The translations under genes and the position numbers were made by a program. The notes beneath the pieces were generated by a model that searched no databases, had not been told where the DNA came from, and worked only from the letters and a program-made list of their open reading frames with translations. DNA of 42,163 nt. It comes from CAZAFM01 sp964484395. Lineage in GTDB: Bacteria > Campylobacterota > Campylobacteria > Campylobacterales > CAZAFM01. Below are positions 1-8,282 of the stretch, piece after piece. The DNA lies in assembly GCA_964484395.1 (NCBI GenBank), contig CAZAFM010000002.1, positions 1 to 42,163 on the forward strand, read 5' to 3'. Each line of letters begins with the position of its first letter. The first letter of the stretch is position 1.

Positions 1-1
1 A

Positions 2-793
2 GAAGCGATTGTTATACAGGGCGTGCAATCTTATGCAGAAGGTTTTAGGGGTCGTCATGAAGGAGAGGTAAATAATCCTAATGGTGTGATTAATATGAAA
101 ATACATAATGTATTTATAGCAGCACTAGGTGAAGATATTCAATATTATTCTGCCCTTGTTCGTTCTCTTGATAGCTCATTAGGAAATATGCTCGAAAAAA
201 TGGCTATTAATATTGCTCGATTATCTTTCGAGGTGAAAAATAGTGTTAAAGGACACTTGTACCCAGAACAAACTTCTAAAATAGCGGAATTTTTGGAAGC
301 ATACAAAAATAGTAATAATCCTCTCAAGCCATCCATAGAGCACTTTGAAGAAATAAGAAAAATTCAACCTGCACAGAATTCAAGCACAGAAACAAAAACG
401 CATGTTAGTGATTACTACTTGATTGATGAAAAAACAAATACACACCATCTAATTGAGCTAAAAATTGGCGGTGATTTAGACAATAAAAAAGCTAGATCAG
501 AAAAAGAAGCAATTTTTGAGCAATTTGCTATTTTGTCCAATTCTCTTGATAGTAGTGCTAGAATAAAAGCACATTTTGCAACTGCATATAATAGATTTGG
601 TGAAGATAATGAATGGAGACAGGGTAGGGTATTGCAATTTTTTTCAAAGGAAGAACTTCTAATTGGGAAAGACTTTTGGAATTTTGTATGTAAATCCGAT
701 AATGGATACAATTTAGTTTTGGAAGTTTATAGAAAAAACGCCCACTATATTACAGACGCACTAGAGGAAGTAAAAAAAATTTATATGAATTAG
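2..793 (+). CDS. Type II restriction endonuclease, TdeIII-like (5' end cut by window)
   Basis: The reading frame is open to the window edge, so the true start lies upstream; an internal GTG at 23 is the first candidate start inside the window. From that GTG the protein has 256 residues. A PD-(D/E)xK nuclease core is visible: Asp130/Asp135 in SDYYLID, then Glu145-Leu-Lys147 in HLIELKIGGDLDNKKA. The upstream helical part (SALVRSLDSSLGNMLEKMA, about residues 43-61) and the GGDLDNKKA stretch recall the TdeIII family of type II enzymes; that match is from memory. It would cut unmodified DNA at a short site. Two adenine methyltransferases follow 15 and 1 bases downstream in the same direction, which supports a restriction role. 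The recognition site cannot be read from the sequence. The DNA is rich in A/T runs compared with metK and later genes, as expected for an acquired system. Confidence 0.66.
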   Translation, partial: EAIVIQGVQSYAEGFRGRHEGEVNNPNGVINMKIHNVFIAALGEDIQYYSALVRSLDSSLGNMLEKMAINIARLSFEVKNSVKGHLYPEQTSKIAEFLEAYKNSNNPLKPSIEHFEEIRKIQPAQNSSTETKTHVSDYYLIDEKTNTHHLIELKIGGDLDNKKARSEKEAIFEQFAILSNSLDSSARIKAHFATAYNRFGEDNEWRQGRVLQFFSKEELLIGKDFWNFVCKSDNGYNLVLEVYRKNAHYITDALEEVKKIYMN

Positions 794-808
794 GTAAGAT
801 TAGTAGCA

Positions 809-1930
809 ATGCAGACATTAATAAAATGGCCAGGTGGCAAAACGCAAGAGTTTAGGTATATTAGTAATCTAATACCTAGTTTTGAAAGGTATATAGAGCC
901 TTTTTTCGGTGGTGGAGGCATATATTTTCAGCTCGAGCCAAATAAAGCAATGATTAATGACATATGCGAAGAACTCATACATTTTTATTCATTAATAAAA
1001 TGTGAAAAAAAAAGAGAGGAATTTAAAAAAGAGCTGTATGAATATGTTGACAACTGGGAGAAAATATCAACATATGTTGATATTTTTGAGAATGAACTAA
1101 TAAACCTATATAAAATTTTTAAAGACAATAAAATTACAAAGACACAACTAGGGCATGAGGTTAATTCGATTATAATAAGAAATGAAGATAAGTTCAATGG
1201 ATTATTTTCACATTTTTTTTGCTTAGATGAGAGCAATCTTCTTAACAATATAATTAAAAATTTAATTTCGAAAATTCAAAGAATGAAAAAAATAGAAGAA
1301 GAAAGGGATGAATTGCCAGATGTAGACATACATAAGAATATAGAGACGGCTTTTAGGAGTGGATTTTATATGCATTTTCGTGATGTCATGAATTACGAAG
1401 GTAATAGATATCAAATGACACTACCAAAAAAAATTGCTAATTACTATTTTGTAAGAGAGTTTTGCTATGGTTCAATGTTTAGGTTTAATTCAAGTGGTCA
1501 CTTTAACATTCCATATGGCGGAATTGCTTACAATAGTAAAGATTTTCGAAAAAAAGTAGATTATATTTTTAGCAACGAAGTCATAAAAATGCTAGGAAAT
1601 ACATCTATTTCTAATAAAGACTTTGAGACTTTTTTAAGGGAAAATCATTTTTCAAACAAAGATTTTATTTTTATTGACCCTCCATATGATAGTGATTTTA
1701 GTGATTATGAAAAAAAGAAATTTGGTAAAAATGACCAATTAAGACTTGCCGATTGCTTGTCAACTATAAAAGCTAACTTTATTTTGATTATAAAAAATAC
1801 AGATTTTATTTTTAATCTTTATAAAAATATGAAAAATATTAAAATTGATAGTTTTGAAAAAAGTTATTTGTACAATGTAAAAGGAAGAAATAATAGAGAT
1901 GTAGAGCATCTGATTATTTATAATTTTTAA
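809..1930 (+). CDS. D12-class (Dam-like) N6-adenine DNA methyltransferase
   Basis: 373-residue alpha-class adenine methyltransferase that would transfer a methyl group from AdoMet to adenine in a specific site. The order of motifs is that of the D12/Dam family: motif X near the N-terminus (KWPGGKTQE, about residues 6-14), the AdoMet-binding motif I (Glu30-PFFGGGG), and the catalytic DPPY at residues 290-293. The long middle part (about 60-260) would hold the target recognition domain and is longer than in E. coli Dam (278 residues). It starts 15 bases after the nuclease and its stop is one base before the next methyltransferase, so the three genes look like one transcription unit. The pairing of an alpha-class and a beta-class adenine enzyme with one nuclease resembles the DpnII/MboI arrangement, but the nuclease here is not obviously of the DpnII family. 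Base composition is very A-rich, unlike the housekeeping genes downstream. Confidence 0.86.
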   Translation: MQTLIKWPGGKTQEFRYISNLIPSFERYIEPFFGGGGIYFQLEPNKAMINDICEELIHFYSLIKCEKKREEFKKELYEYVDNWEKISTYVDIFENELINLYKIFKDNKITKTQLGHEVNSIIIRNEDKFNGLFSHFFCLDESNLLNNIIKNLISKIQRMKKIEEERDELPDVDIHKNIETAFRSGFYMHFRDVMNYEGNRYQMTLPKKIANYYFVREFCYGSMFRFNSSGHFNIPYGGIAYNSKDFRKKVDYIFSNEVIKMLGNTSISNKDFETFLRENHFSNKDFIFIDPPYDSDFSDYEKKKFGKNDQLRLADCLSTIKANFILIIKNTDFIFNLYKNMKNIKIDSFEKSYLYNVKGRNNRDVEHLIIYNF

Positions 1931-1931
1931 C

Positions 1932-2711
1932 ATGAGAGATATAATTAACACTGTTGTTCATGGAGATTGTGTAGAGGAGTTGAAAAAAATAGATAACAAC
2001 TCTATTGATTTAATTTTTGCTGATCCTCCTTATTATTTGCAGCTACCAAAGAAAAAAAGATTAAAAAGAGCTAATGGTACCGAAATAATTCCAGTAGATA
2101 GTGATTGGGATAAGTTTGATAGCTATGAAGATTATGATGGATTTACAAATCAATGGATTTCTGAGTGCCAAAGAGTGGTTAAGCCTAGTGGATCGATTTG
2201 GGTTATGGGTATGTACCATAATATTTTTAGAGTAGGTACAATAATGCAAAATTTAGGGTTGTGGTTTCTTAATGATATTATATGGGTAAAAACCGACGCT
2301 CTTCCAAATTTGAATGGAAGAAGATTTACTAATAGTCATGAAACATTGATTTGGGCTGTCAAAAATAAAGAGTGTACAAGTTATTTTTTCAACTATGAGT
2401 TAATGAAAAAAATGAATGGTGGAAAGCAAATGAAAGATACTGATTGGATTTTTGGATTATGTAGAGGAAAAGAGAGAATAAAAGATGAGAATGGAATTAA
2501 AATTCATCCAACTCAAAAGCCATTAAAGCTTATCCAGCAAGTTTTGTTAGCTTCAAGTAAAAAAGGTGATTTAGTCCTAGACCCCTTTTTTGGAACTGGC
2601 ACTACAGGGGTGGTTGCGAAAGCTCTAGAAAGGGATTGGATAGGAATAGAGAAGGAGAAAAAATATGTTGATATCGCAAATAAAAGAATTTCAGAATATA
2701 AAAGATATTAA
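1932..2711 (+). CDS. HinfI/CcrM-like beta-class N6-adenine DNA methyltransferase
   Basis: 259-residue methyltransferase with permuted (beta-class) motif order: catalytic DPPY at residues 31-34, then the SGSIWVMG strand, HPTQKPL, and the AdoMet motif DPFFGTGTTG near the C-terminus. The stretches WDKFDSYEDYDGFTNQWI, YHNIFRVG, LNDIIWVKT and RRFTNSHETLIWA are typical of the HinfI/CcrM group, many of which methylate GANTC; the site in this organism is not known. It is about 100 residues shorter than CcrM and M.HinfI and lacks their C-terminal extension. The ATG follows the previous stop by one base, so translation is probably coupled. Together with the D12 enzyme it would protect either the two strands of an asymmetric site or the same site in different DNA states, as DpnM and DpnA do. 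It is the last gene of the restriction block; metK begins 66 bases downstream. Confidence 0.88.
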   Translation: MRDIINTVVHGDCVEELKKIDNNSIDLIFADPPYYLQLPKKKRLKRANGTEIIPVDSDWDKFDSYEDYDGFTNQWISECQRVVKPSGSIWVMGMYHNIFRVGTIMQNLGLWFLNDIIWVKTDALPNLNGRRFTNSHETLIWAVKNKECTSYFFNYELMKKMNGGKQMKDTDWIFGLCRGKERIKDENGIKIHPTQKPLKLIQQVLLASSKKGDLVLDPFFGTGTTGVVAKALERDWIGIEKEKKYVDIANKRISEYKRY

Positions 2712-2777
2712 AAAAGTTAACTTTCACAAATTAGCTTTTTGATAAACTTCCAAAAATCAACACAGTAGGTAAAAAAT

Positions 2778-3935
2778 ATGTCAAAAGAGTTTGTTTTTAC
2801 TTCAGAGTCCGTTACAGAAGGGCATCCAGATAAGATGGCAGATCAGATAAGTGATGCGATACTAGACTACATTATAGAGAGAGACCCACTTGCAAGAGTA
2901 GCGTGTGAGACTATGCTATCAAATGGTTTTTGCATCATAGCAGGGGAGATAAATACCGAGACTTATGCTCCTTTACAAAATATAGCAAGAGATGTGATAC
3001 GAGATATAGGCTATACAGATGCACTTTTTGGGTTTGACTATAGAAGTGCAGGCGTGCTAAATGGCGTAGGAGAGCAAAGTGCTGATATAAACCGCGGAGT
3101 TGATAGGGCTGATGGAGAGGTAGGGGCAGGTGATCAAGGATTGATGTTTGGATATGCTTGCTCTGAGACTGATGTGCTTATGCCACTTCCTATATATCTA
3201 GCACATAAGCTTACAGAGGAGCTTGCATCTGCAAGAAAGAGTGGAAATCTCCCATTTTTGCGCCCAGATGGGAAGGCTCAAGTAAGTATAAAATATAAAG
3301 ATGGTATACCAGTTAGTGTAGAGTCCATAGTGGTATCTACTCAGCACGCACCTGAGGTGTCATACGAAAAGCTAAAGGATGCAGTTATAGAGGAGATAAT
3401 CTACAAGATAGTTCCAAATGATTTGATATCCAATAACATAACTTATCACATAAATCCAACAGGTAGATTTGTTATTGGTGGACCTCAAGGGGATTGTGGG
3501 CTTACTGGTAGAAAAGTGATAGTTGATACTTATGGAGGCTCATGCCCACATGGCGGAGGTGCTTTTAGTGGAAAAGACCCTAGTAAAGTCGATAGAAGTG
3601 CAGCTTATATGGCAAGATATATAGCCAAAAACCTAGTAGCCTCAGGAGTGCTCTCAAGAGCTACTGTGCAACTAGCATATGCAATTGGTGTAGTAGAGCC
3701 TATATCTGTGATGCTAGACTCACATGGAACCTCAAAAATCGCAGAAGAAAAAATAGAAAAGTGCATAAGAGATGTTTTTAAACTAACACCAAGAGGAATT
3801 ATAGAATCCCTAGAGCTTATTAGACCAATATATAGAAAGACCGCTAGTTATGGGCATTTTGGCAGGGAACTTCCAGAGTTTAGTTGGGAGAAGCTTGATA
3901 AAGTAGATGAAATTAAAGAGTATTTAGGGGTTTAG
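2778..3935 (+). CDS. metK: S-adenosylmethionine synthetase
   Basis: 385-residue cytoplasmic enzyme that makes AdoMet from methionine and ATP; length is normal for bacterial MetK. Visible signatures are the N-terminal SESVTEGHPDKMADQISDA, the GAGDQGLMFGYA hexapeptide region and the glycine-rich GGGAFSGKDPSKVDRSAAY loop that contacts triphosphate. The ATG at 2778 has only a weak GTAGGT-like ribosome site. The gene is intact and codon use is closer to the rest of the window than to the methyltransferases just upstream. Its neighbour relation to the methyltransferases (whose methyl donor it makes) is probably coincidental, since metK followed by a ferredoxin and ndk fits a housekeeping cluster. 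Confidence 0.97.
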   Translation: MSKEFVFTSESVTEGHPDKMADQISDAILDYIIERDPLARVACETMLSNGFCIIAGEINTETYAPLQNIARDVIRDIGYTDALFGFDYRSAGVLNGVGEQSADINRGVDRADGEVGAGDQGLMFGYACSETDVLMPLPIYLAHKLTEELASARKSGNLPFLRPDGKAQVSIKYKDGIPVSVESIVVSTQHAPEVSYEKLKDAVIEEIIYKIVPNDLISNNITYHINPTGRFVIGGPQGDCGLTGRKVIVDTYGGSCPHGGGAFSGKDPSKVDRSAAYMARYIAKNLVASGVLSRATVQLAYAIGVVEPISVMLDSHGTSKIAEEKIEKCIRDVFKLTPRGIIESLELIRPIYRKTASYGHFGRELPEFSWEKLDKVDEIKEYLGV

Positions 3936-3998
3936 ATTAATCCTCATTTTATTATTTATTTGGAATAATACCCCGTACTCAAAAAACAAGGAGAGTTT

Positions 3999-4277
3999 AT
4001 GGCTGTTTATATTAATGATACTTGCATAGCTTGTGGAGCGTGTATTGATGAGTGCCCTGTAGAGGCTATTGTAGATGATGATGATAATCCAAATGCGGAT
4101 GGGACATACTATGTATATCCAGATAAGTGTGTAGAGTGTGTAGGCTACCATGATGAGCCAGCATGTGCGGCTTCGTGCCCAACTGATGGCTGTATCGTAT
4201 GGGATGCTTGTGTAGAGGGTATGGCTTGTAGAGAAGATGTAACTACAAGAGACAGATCTGAGCCTTGTGTAAACTAA
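3999..4277 (+). CDS. fdxA: 2[4Fe-4S] ferredoxin, Allochromatium (Alvin) type
   Basis: 92-residue soluble electron carrier. The first cluster site is Cys9, 12, 15 with Cys19 followed by Pro; the second is Cys44, Cys47, Cys56, Cys60-Pro. The eight-residue spacing between Cys47 and Cys56 is the insertion that marks Alvin-type ferredoxins, which have very low redox potential. Extra cysteines at 65, 71, 77 and 90 lie in the C-terminal extension. In autotrophic Campylobacterota such ferredoxins could serve the reductive TCA cycle or donate to complex I; that is inference. A good AAGGAG ribosome site precedes the ATG. A strong hairpin terminator follows directly, so the gene ends its transcript. The symbol follows Campylobacter usage for the gene next to ndk and is tentative. 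Confidence 0.9.
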   Translation: MAVYINDTCIACGACIDECPVEAIVDDDDNPNADGTYYVYPDKCVECVGYHDEPACAASCPTDGCIVWDACVEGMACREDVTTRDRSEPCVN

Positions 4278-4283
4278 CCCCTT

Positions 4284-4320
4284 AAGCTGAAGCTTTTTGC
4301 TTCAGCTTTCTACATTTTTT
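4284..4320 (+). terminator. Rho-independent terminator after the ferredoxin gene
   Basis: A perfect 10-bp stem: AAGCTGAAGC at 4284-4293 pairs with GCTTCAGCTT at 4299-4308 across a TTTTT loop, followed by a T-rich run to 4320. It separates the ferredoxin from ndk. Confidence 0.85.
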
Positions 4321-4345
4321 AAACCTTTTTTAACATTCATTTAGA

Positions 4346-4351
4346 TACAAT
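4346..4351 (+). promoter_or_regulatory. Candidate -10 box for the ndk-rpmF-plsX-fabH operon
   Basis: TACAAT at 4346-4351 sits in AT-rich DNA between the ferredoxin terminator and ndk, about 50 bases before the ndk start. Campylobacterota vegetative promoters depend mainly on the -10 box, and no -35 box is evident. A very similar TACAAT followed by TCGCAAAC occurs before rplU, here TACAAT followed by TGCGAAC. Start site not determined. Confidence 0.5.
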
Positions 4352-4403
4352 TGCGAACTTTTTTAACCCACAAACACAATTTAATACATTTTAGGGAGAT
4401 TTT

Positions 4404-4817
4404 ATGGAGAGAACACTATCTATTATCAAGCCTGATGCAGTCAAAAAAGGCGTTATAGGCAAAATTCTTGATAGATTTGAGAGTAATGGACTAAAGATAG
4501 CTGCAACTAAGAAAGTTTGGCTAAGCAGAGCAGAAGCAAAAGAGTTTTATGCAGTACATAAAGAGAGACCTTTTTTTGGTGAGCTAGTTGACTTTATGGT
4601 TAGTGGTCCTGTTGTTGTATCAGTTCTTGAAGGTGAAAATGCTGTTACTAAAAACAGAGACCTAATGGGAGCTACAAACCCAAAAGAGGCAGCTTCTGGT
4701 ACTATTAGGGCTGATTTTGCAGAGAGTATAGATGCAAATGCAGTTCATGGAAGTGATAGCTTAGAGAATGCACAAAAAGAGATTTCTTTCTTTTTTGCTG
4801 GATGTGAGATATACTAA
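4404..4817 (+). CDS. ndk: Nucleoside diphosphate kinase
   Basis: 137 residues, the usual length. Transfers the terminal phosphate from ATP to nucleoside diphosphates through a phosphohistidine; the catalytic His is His115 in NAVHGSDS. The N-terminal ERTLSIIKPDAV, RPFFGELVDFM, and the MGATNPKEAASGTIRADF segment are the standard NDK signatures. An AGGGAGA ribosome site lies just before the ATG. It is the first gene after a terminator and a candidate promoter, and heads a tightly packed run through DUF177, rpmF, plsX and fabH (gaps of 0-7 bases), so nucleotide, ribosome and lipid genes are probably co-transcribed. Confidence 0.97.
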   Translation: MERTLSIIKPDAVKKGVIGKILDRFESNGLKIAATKKVWLSRAEAKEFYAVHKERPFFGELVDFMVSGPVVVSVLEGENAVTKNRDLMGATNPKEAASGTIRADFAESIDANAVHGSDSLENAQKEISFFFAGCEIY

Positions 4818-4820
4818 AAC

Positions 4821-5186
4821 TTGAAAGTAGAGTTTAAAAAGATAGCTAAAACTCCCAAAGAGTTTGAAGCTAACTACCTAGATGAAGGTTCAAGCCTCAT
4901 CTTTAAAGGTAGTTTTTTAAAAAAGAGCTCAGGACTTGTAAAGATAGAGGGTAGTTTGAGCGGTACTCTTAGCAAGGCTTGTGATATTTGTGCTGAGGAT
5001 GTAGGACTTGAGCTATATGAAGAGATAAAGCTCTATGCTAGCCAAGAACTCTACAGTGGAGATGATTCTATAGATGTTATAGAGTTTGAGGACTCAGAGC
5101 TTGACTTTGATGTTTTGCTTCAAAGTGAGATTGAGTCTATTAGAAGTGATTATTTTAGATGTAAAAATTGCATAAAAGGAGAATAA
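4821..5186 (+). CDS. DUF177/YceD-family protein
   Basis: 121-residue protein starting at TTG three bases after the ndk stop. It is directly upstream of rpmF, the conserved place of the YceD (DUF177) family, members of which have been tied to 23S rRNA accumulation in other bacteria and plants. Two CxxC pairs, Cys54/Cys57 and Cys114/Cys117, could bind a metal such as zinc; that is inference. The middle is rich in Glu, Asp and Ser. No signal peptide or membrane segment is seen. Only one base separates it from rpmF, whose ribosome site (AAGGAG) lies in this gene's last codons, so the two are likely coupled. Assignment rests more on position than on sequence match. Confidence 0.75.
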   Translation: MKVEFKKIAKTPKEFEANYLDEGSSLIFKGSFLKKSSGLVKIEGSLSGTLSKACDICAEDVGLELYEEIKLYASQELYSGDDSIDVIEFEDSELDFDVLLQSEIESIRSDYFRCKNCIKGE

Positions 5187-5187
5187 A

Positions 5188-5337
5188 ATGGCAGTACCAA
5201 AAAGACGCGTTAGTAAAACAAGAGGCGCAAAAAGAAGAACTCACTACAAGTTAACACTTGCAAAACCTATAAAAGATAGTGATGGAACATGGAGAATGCC
5301 TCATAGAGTAAACAAATTTACTGGTGAGTATAAATAG
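5188..5337 (+). CDS. rpmF: 50S ribosomal protein L32
   Basis: A 49-residue basic protein that begins MAVPKRRVSKTRGAKRRTHY, the diagnostic start of L32, and ends in VNKFTGEYK. It is a small component of the large ribosomal subunit. An AAGGAG ribosome site is placed well before the ATG. It follows the DUF177 gene by one base and precedes plsX by seven bases, the common yceD-rpmF-plsX-fabH order. The zinc-finger cysteines of the C+ form of L32 are absent, so this is the C- form. Confidence 0.96.
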   Translation: MAVPKRRVSKTRGAKRRTHYKLTLAKPIKDSDGTWRMPHRVNKFTGEYK

Positions 5338-5344
5338 TTAAATA

Positions 5345-6325
5345 ATGACAAAAGTTGCACTTGATTGTCTTGGCGGAGATCATGGGTCAACTCCGCTTAT
5401 AGAAGGCGCTATTGCTGCTTTAAAAGAGAAAAGCAATGTAGAGCTTTTTTTAGTTGGAGATGAGGAGGAGTTAAAAATCTCTATCCCTCAAAAACTAAGA
5501 GATAGATGCCAGATTATACATACTGATGAATTTATAAATATGGATGCTCCCTCCACTGAGGCTTTGCGAAGAAAAGATAGCTCTATATATATCTGCATGG
5601 AGCTTTTAAGAGAGAAGAGAGTAGATGCAGTAGTCTCTGCTGGACATAGTGGTGCAACCATGAGCTTAGCAACACTTAGAGTTGGAAGGATTGAGGGAAT
5701 TACTCGTCCTGCTATAGCTACTTTTCTACCTCAGATTGATGGAAGTCGTGCTCTTTTGCTTGATGCTGGTGCAAATATGGACTGCAAGGCTGAACATCTG
5801 GTGCAGTTCGCAATACTTGGGAGAGAATATGCAAAAGACATCATCAAAAAAGAGAACCCAAGAGTAGGGCTATTATCAATTGGATCTGAAAAAAGCAAAG
5901 GTGATGAGCTTACCAAAGATACTTATGAGATGCTTGAGGGTAGTGAGGGTTTTATAGGAAATGTTGAGGGAAATGACCTCTTTGGAGCTAAAGTTGATGT
6001 TATTGTTTGTGATGGATTTGTAGGTAATGTAGTGCTCAAAACTGGTGAAGGAACTGGTGAAGCTATAGGAGCTATTATAAAACAAAAAACCAAGAAATCC
6101 CCCTTTGCTATCATAGGTGCTATGCTTATGAAAAAAATCTTCAAAGAGCTAAAAAAAGATATAGACTACGCAGAGTATGGTGGAGCACCTCTGCTTGGGG
6201 TAAATGGTTGTGTTATCATAGGACATGGAAAAAGCAACTCAAAAGCTATCAAAAACGCAATCTTTCAAGCCTGCACAGTTGTAAACTCTGGATATGTTGC
6301 TCATGCCAAAAGTAAGGTGCAGTAG
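5345..6325 (+). CDS. plsX: Phosphate acyltransferase PlsX
   Basis: 326 residues, normal length. PlsX converts acyl-ACP and phosphate to acyl-phosphate, the acyl donor for PlsY in phospholipid synthesis; it is a peripheral membrane enzyme. The N-terminal VALDCLGGDHGSTPLIEGA, the SAGHSGATM segment, LDAGANMDC and the VCDGFVGNVVLKTGEG signature all fit the family. It starts at ATG seven bases after rpmF without an obvious ribosome site, so translation is likely coupled to rpmF. Its stop codon touches the TTG start of fabH. The arrangement places fatty-acid initiation and the first step of phospholipid synthesis in one operon. Confidence 0.96.
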   Translation: MTKVALDCLGGDHGSTPLIEGAIAALKEKSNVELFLVGDEEELKISIPQKLRDRCQIIHTDEFINMDAPSTEALRRKDSSIYICMELLREKRVDAVVSAGHSGATMSLATLRVGRIEGITRPAIATFLPQIDGSRALLLDAGANMDCKAEHLVQFAILGREYAKDIIKKENPRVGLLSIGSEKSKGDELTKDTYEMLEGSEGFIGNVEGNDLFGAKVDVIVCDGFVGNVVLKTGEGTGEAIGAIIKQKTKKSPFAIIGAMLMKKIFKELKKDIDYAEYGGAPLLGVNGCVIIGHGKSNSKAIKNAIFQACTVVNSGYVAHAKSKVQ

Positions 6326-7327
6326 TTGCCAGAAGTTTACGCTTCTCTTAAATCTATAGGTGCTTTTGTTCCTCCATATACTCTAAAAAATAGTGAGCTT
6401 GAAAAGATGGTTGACACCACTGATGAGTGGATTACTAAAAGAACAGGAATAAAAACTCGCCATATAGCAAAAAATCAAGATTGTAGTGATATGGCTGTAG
6501 AGGCTGCAAAAAAAGCAATAGATAGAGCAACAACAGACAAAAAAGAGATAGACCTCATTATATGTGCTACCATCTCTCCGGATTATCTCTGTATGCCTTC
6601 AACAGCATCTGTTATAGGTGATAAGCTTGGACTTAATGGAGTTCCCGCTTTTGATATAAGTGCTGCTTGTAGTGGGTTTATATATCTACTCTCCATTGCA
6701 AAAGCGTTCATAGAGTCAAAAACATACAAAAATATCCTAATAATAGGTGCTGAGAAGCTCAGTGCCATAGTTGACTACGAAGATAGAGCAACTTGTGTAC
6801 TTTTTGGTGATGGGGCTGGGGCTGCTATTATTGGAGTAACTGAGGATAAAAACAAGTCTATTTTAGATGTAAACATTGCAAGTGATGGCAAGTATTGGGA
6901 TTTTTTAGTTACGCCTGGATGCGGAAGTAAAAACCCTGCAAGCACAAAGGTGCTTGAAAAAAAAGAGAACTTTATGAAAATGAAGGGAAATGAGACATTT
7001 AAGCTTGCAGTTAAGACTCTCTCAAATGATGTTAATGAGATACTTGCAAAAAACTCTATATCTTCAAGTGAGGTAGATTACTTCATACCCCATCAAGCAA
7101 ACTTAAGAATAATAAAAGCTGTTGGTGATCTTCTTGATTTTGATGAGAAACAAATAGTTACGACAGTACAAAAGTACGGAAACACCTCATCAGCCTCAAT
7201 ACCTATGGCAATAGAAGATACTTATAATCAAGGAAAGCTCAAGGGAGGAGAACTCCTACTACTAGATGCTTTTGGTGGAGGGCTTACTTGGGGTAGCTCT
7301 CTTCTATACTTCAACCCTAACGGTTAA
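6326..7327 (+). CDS. fabH: Beta-ketoacyl-ACP synthase III
   Basis: 333-residue condensing enzyme that starts fatty-acid synthesis by joining acetyl-CoA and malonyl-ACP. The catalytic triad is complete: Cys115 in SAACSGF, His256 in FIPHQAN and Asn286 in YGNTSSAS. The N-terminal TTDEWITKRTGI is typical. The start is TTG immediately after the plsX stop; the next in-frame Met is too far in. The 3' end overlaps the convergent pldA gene by 11 bases, with no room for a terminator between them. Confidence 0.96.
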   Translation: MPEVYASLKSIGAFVPPYTLKNSELEKMVDTTDEWITKRTGIKTRHIAKNQDCSDMAVEAAKKAIDRATTDKKEIDLIICATISPDYLCMPSTASVIGDKLGLNGVPAFDISAACSGFIYLLSIAKAFIESKTYKNILIIGAEKLSAIVDYEDRATCVLFGDGAGAAIIGVTEDKNKSILDVNIASDGKYWDFLVTPGCGSKNPASTKVLEKKENFMKMKGNETFKLAVKTLSNDVNEILAKNSISSSEVDYFIPHQANLRIIKAVGDLLDFDEKQIVTTVQKYGNTSSASIPMAIEDTYNQGKLKGGELLLLDAFGGGLTWGSSLLYFNPNG

Positions 7328-8282
7328 AAAGCACCCCAATACCCACTCTATCTATAGCTCTATCATAGTCCACCAAACTCTCACCATAGCCACTAAAATA
7401 TCGTAAATAGAGATAGAATGTACTAAGAGGATAGGAGTAATCAAGAGTTAAGTTTCCCCTGTTTTGTTCAAAGTTTAGGTTGTTTTGGAGAGCTATTCCA
7501 AACTCATGTTTATAATAAGGGATAGTAACCTCAAATCTTCCACTTCCTAAATAATCTGTAATATTTGGATTATCATCACCCTTTGGGTCGCCTGGATAGG
7601 ACTTTTTCTTCTCAGGTATTCTATACCATCCTGTTAGCTTAAAGTCTATCTCTCTAAAGCCAAAGTTAACTTCTGCCAAAAGTCTATCCCAGCTTCTGCT
7701 ATTCTTCACATTTCCACCATTTGATTGATGGATATATCCTGCTTTGTATGATTTAAAATCTAACCCAAAAAACTCTCTGTCTATTGGAGATTCATAATAT
7801 ATCTCAGGTGCATAATTACTCTCTCTAAAGGGTCTTGAGTCATCACTATCATATACTTGCCAATATGAGTTCTGTGTATAGGCTAGGTATATATCTCCTT
7901 GGCTTCCAAGTACATCTGGTAAGATGTTTTTTTTGAAACTAATCTGAAACTGCGCTTCACTCTGTAGCCTATTTGGTATGTTTTGTGTAGAGTAGGTTAC
8001 TGGAAGTATGTAGTTTTTCTTATAAGTTTCTAACCAAAAAAGCCTTGTAAGTAGGTCATCATGGTTATCTTCAGCACTTTTTGTGATATGGAGTAGCTCT
8101 TTTTTCTGTTTTTCTAGTAGGAGCTCTATATCTTTTTGGTTTTTTACATTTAGTGTCTGGCTTCTTAGGTCTATGACACTGTCTTTTAAGCTAACATTAT
8201 CATCTACTATAAGTGTTATAGTCACCTCTTTAGCGTAGAGACTTATGGTGAGTATGGATAAGAGTAGAAGAGGGAGTCTCAT
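7317..8282 (-). CDS. pldA: Outer membrane phospholipase A (PldA/OMPLA family)
   Basis: 321-residue secreted protein with a signal peptide of about 17 residues (cleavage after SLYA). OMPLA is a 12-stranded outer-membrane beta-barrel that hydrolyses phospholipids when the membrane is disturbed. The active-site block is HQSNGG (His185, Ser187) followed by SRSWDRL. In E. coli OMPLA the third catalytic residue is Asn156 in SRSWN; here the aligned position is Asp199. The N-terminal 100 residues before the barrel, with a charged helical stretch, are longer than in E. coli. The C-terminus alternates aromatic and polar residues as in a barrel. It overlaps gpsA by four bases (ATGA) and is the last gene of the gatB-gpsA-pldA unit. 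Confidence 0.87.
   Translation of the reverse strand: MRLPLLLLSILTISLYAKEVTITLIVDDNVSLKDSVIDLRSQTLNVKNQKDIELLLEKQKKELLHITKSAEDNHDDLLTRLFWLETYKKNYILPVTYSTQNIPNRLQSEAQFQISFKKNILPDVLGSQGDIYLAYTQNSYWQVYDSDDSRPFRESNYAPEIYYESPIDREFFGLDFKSYKAGYIHQSNGGNVKNSRSWDRLLAEVNFGFREIDFKLTGWYRIPEKKKSYPGDPKGDDNPNITDYLGSGRFEVTIPYYKHEFGIALQNNLNFEQNRGNLTLDYSYPLSTFYLYLRYFSGYGESLVDYDRAIDRVGIGVLFNR

Noticed and set aside
2712..2777. A terminator or attachment site at the restriction block/metK border
   Set aside because: No perfect stem with a T-run and no direct repeats bounding the block were visible; the left border is outside the window, so a repeat pair cannot be tested.
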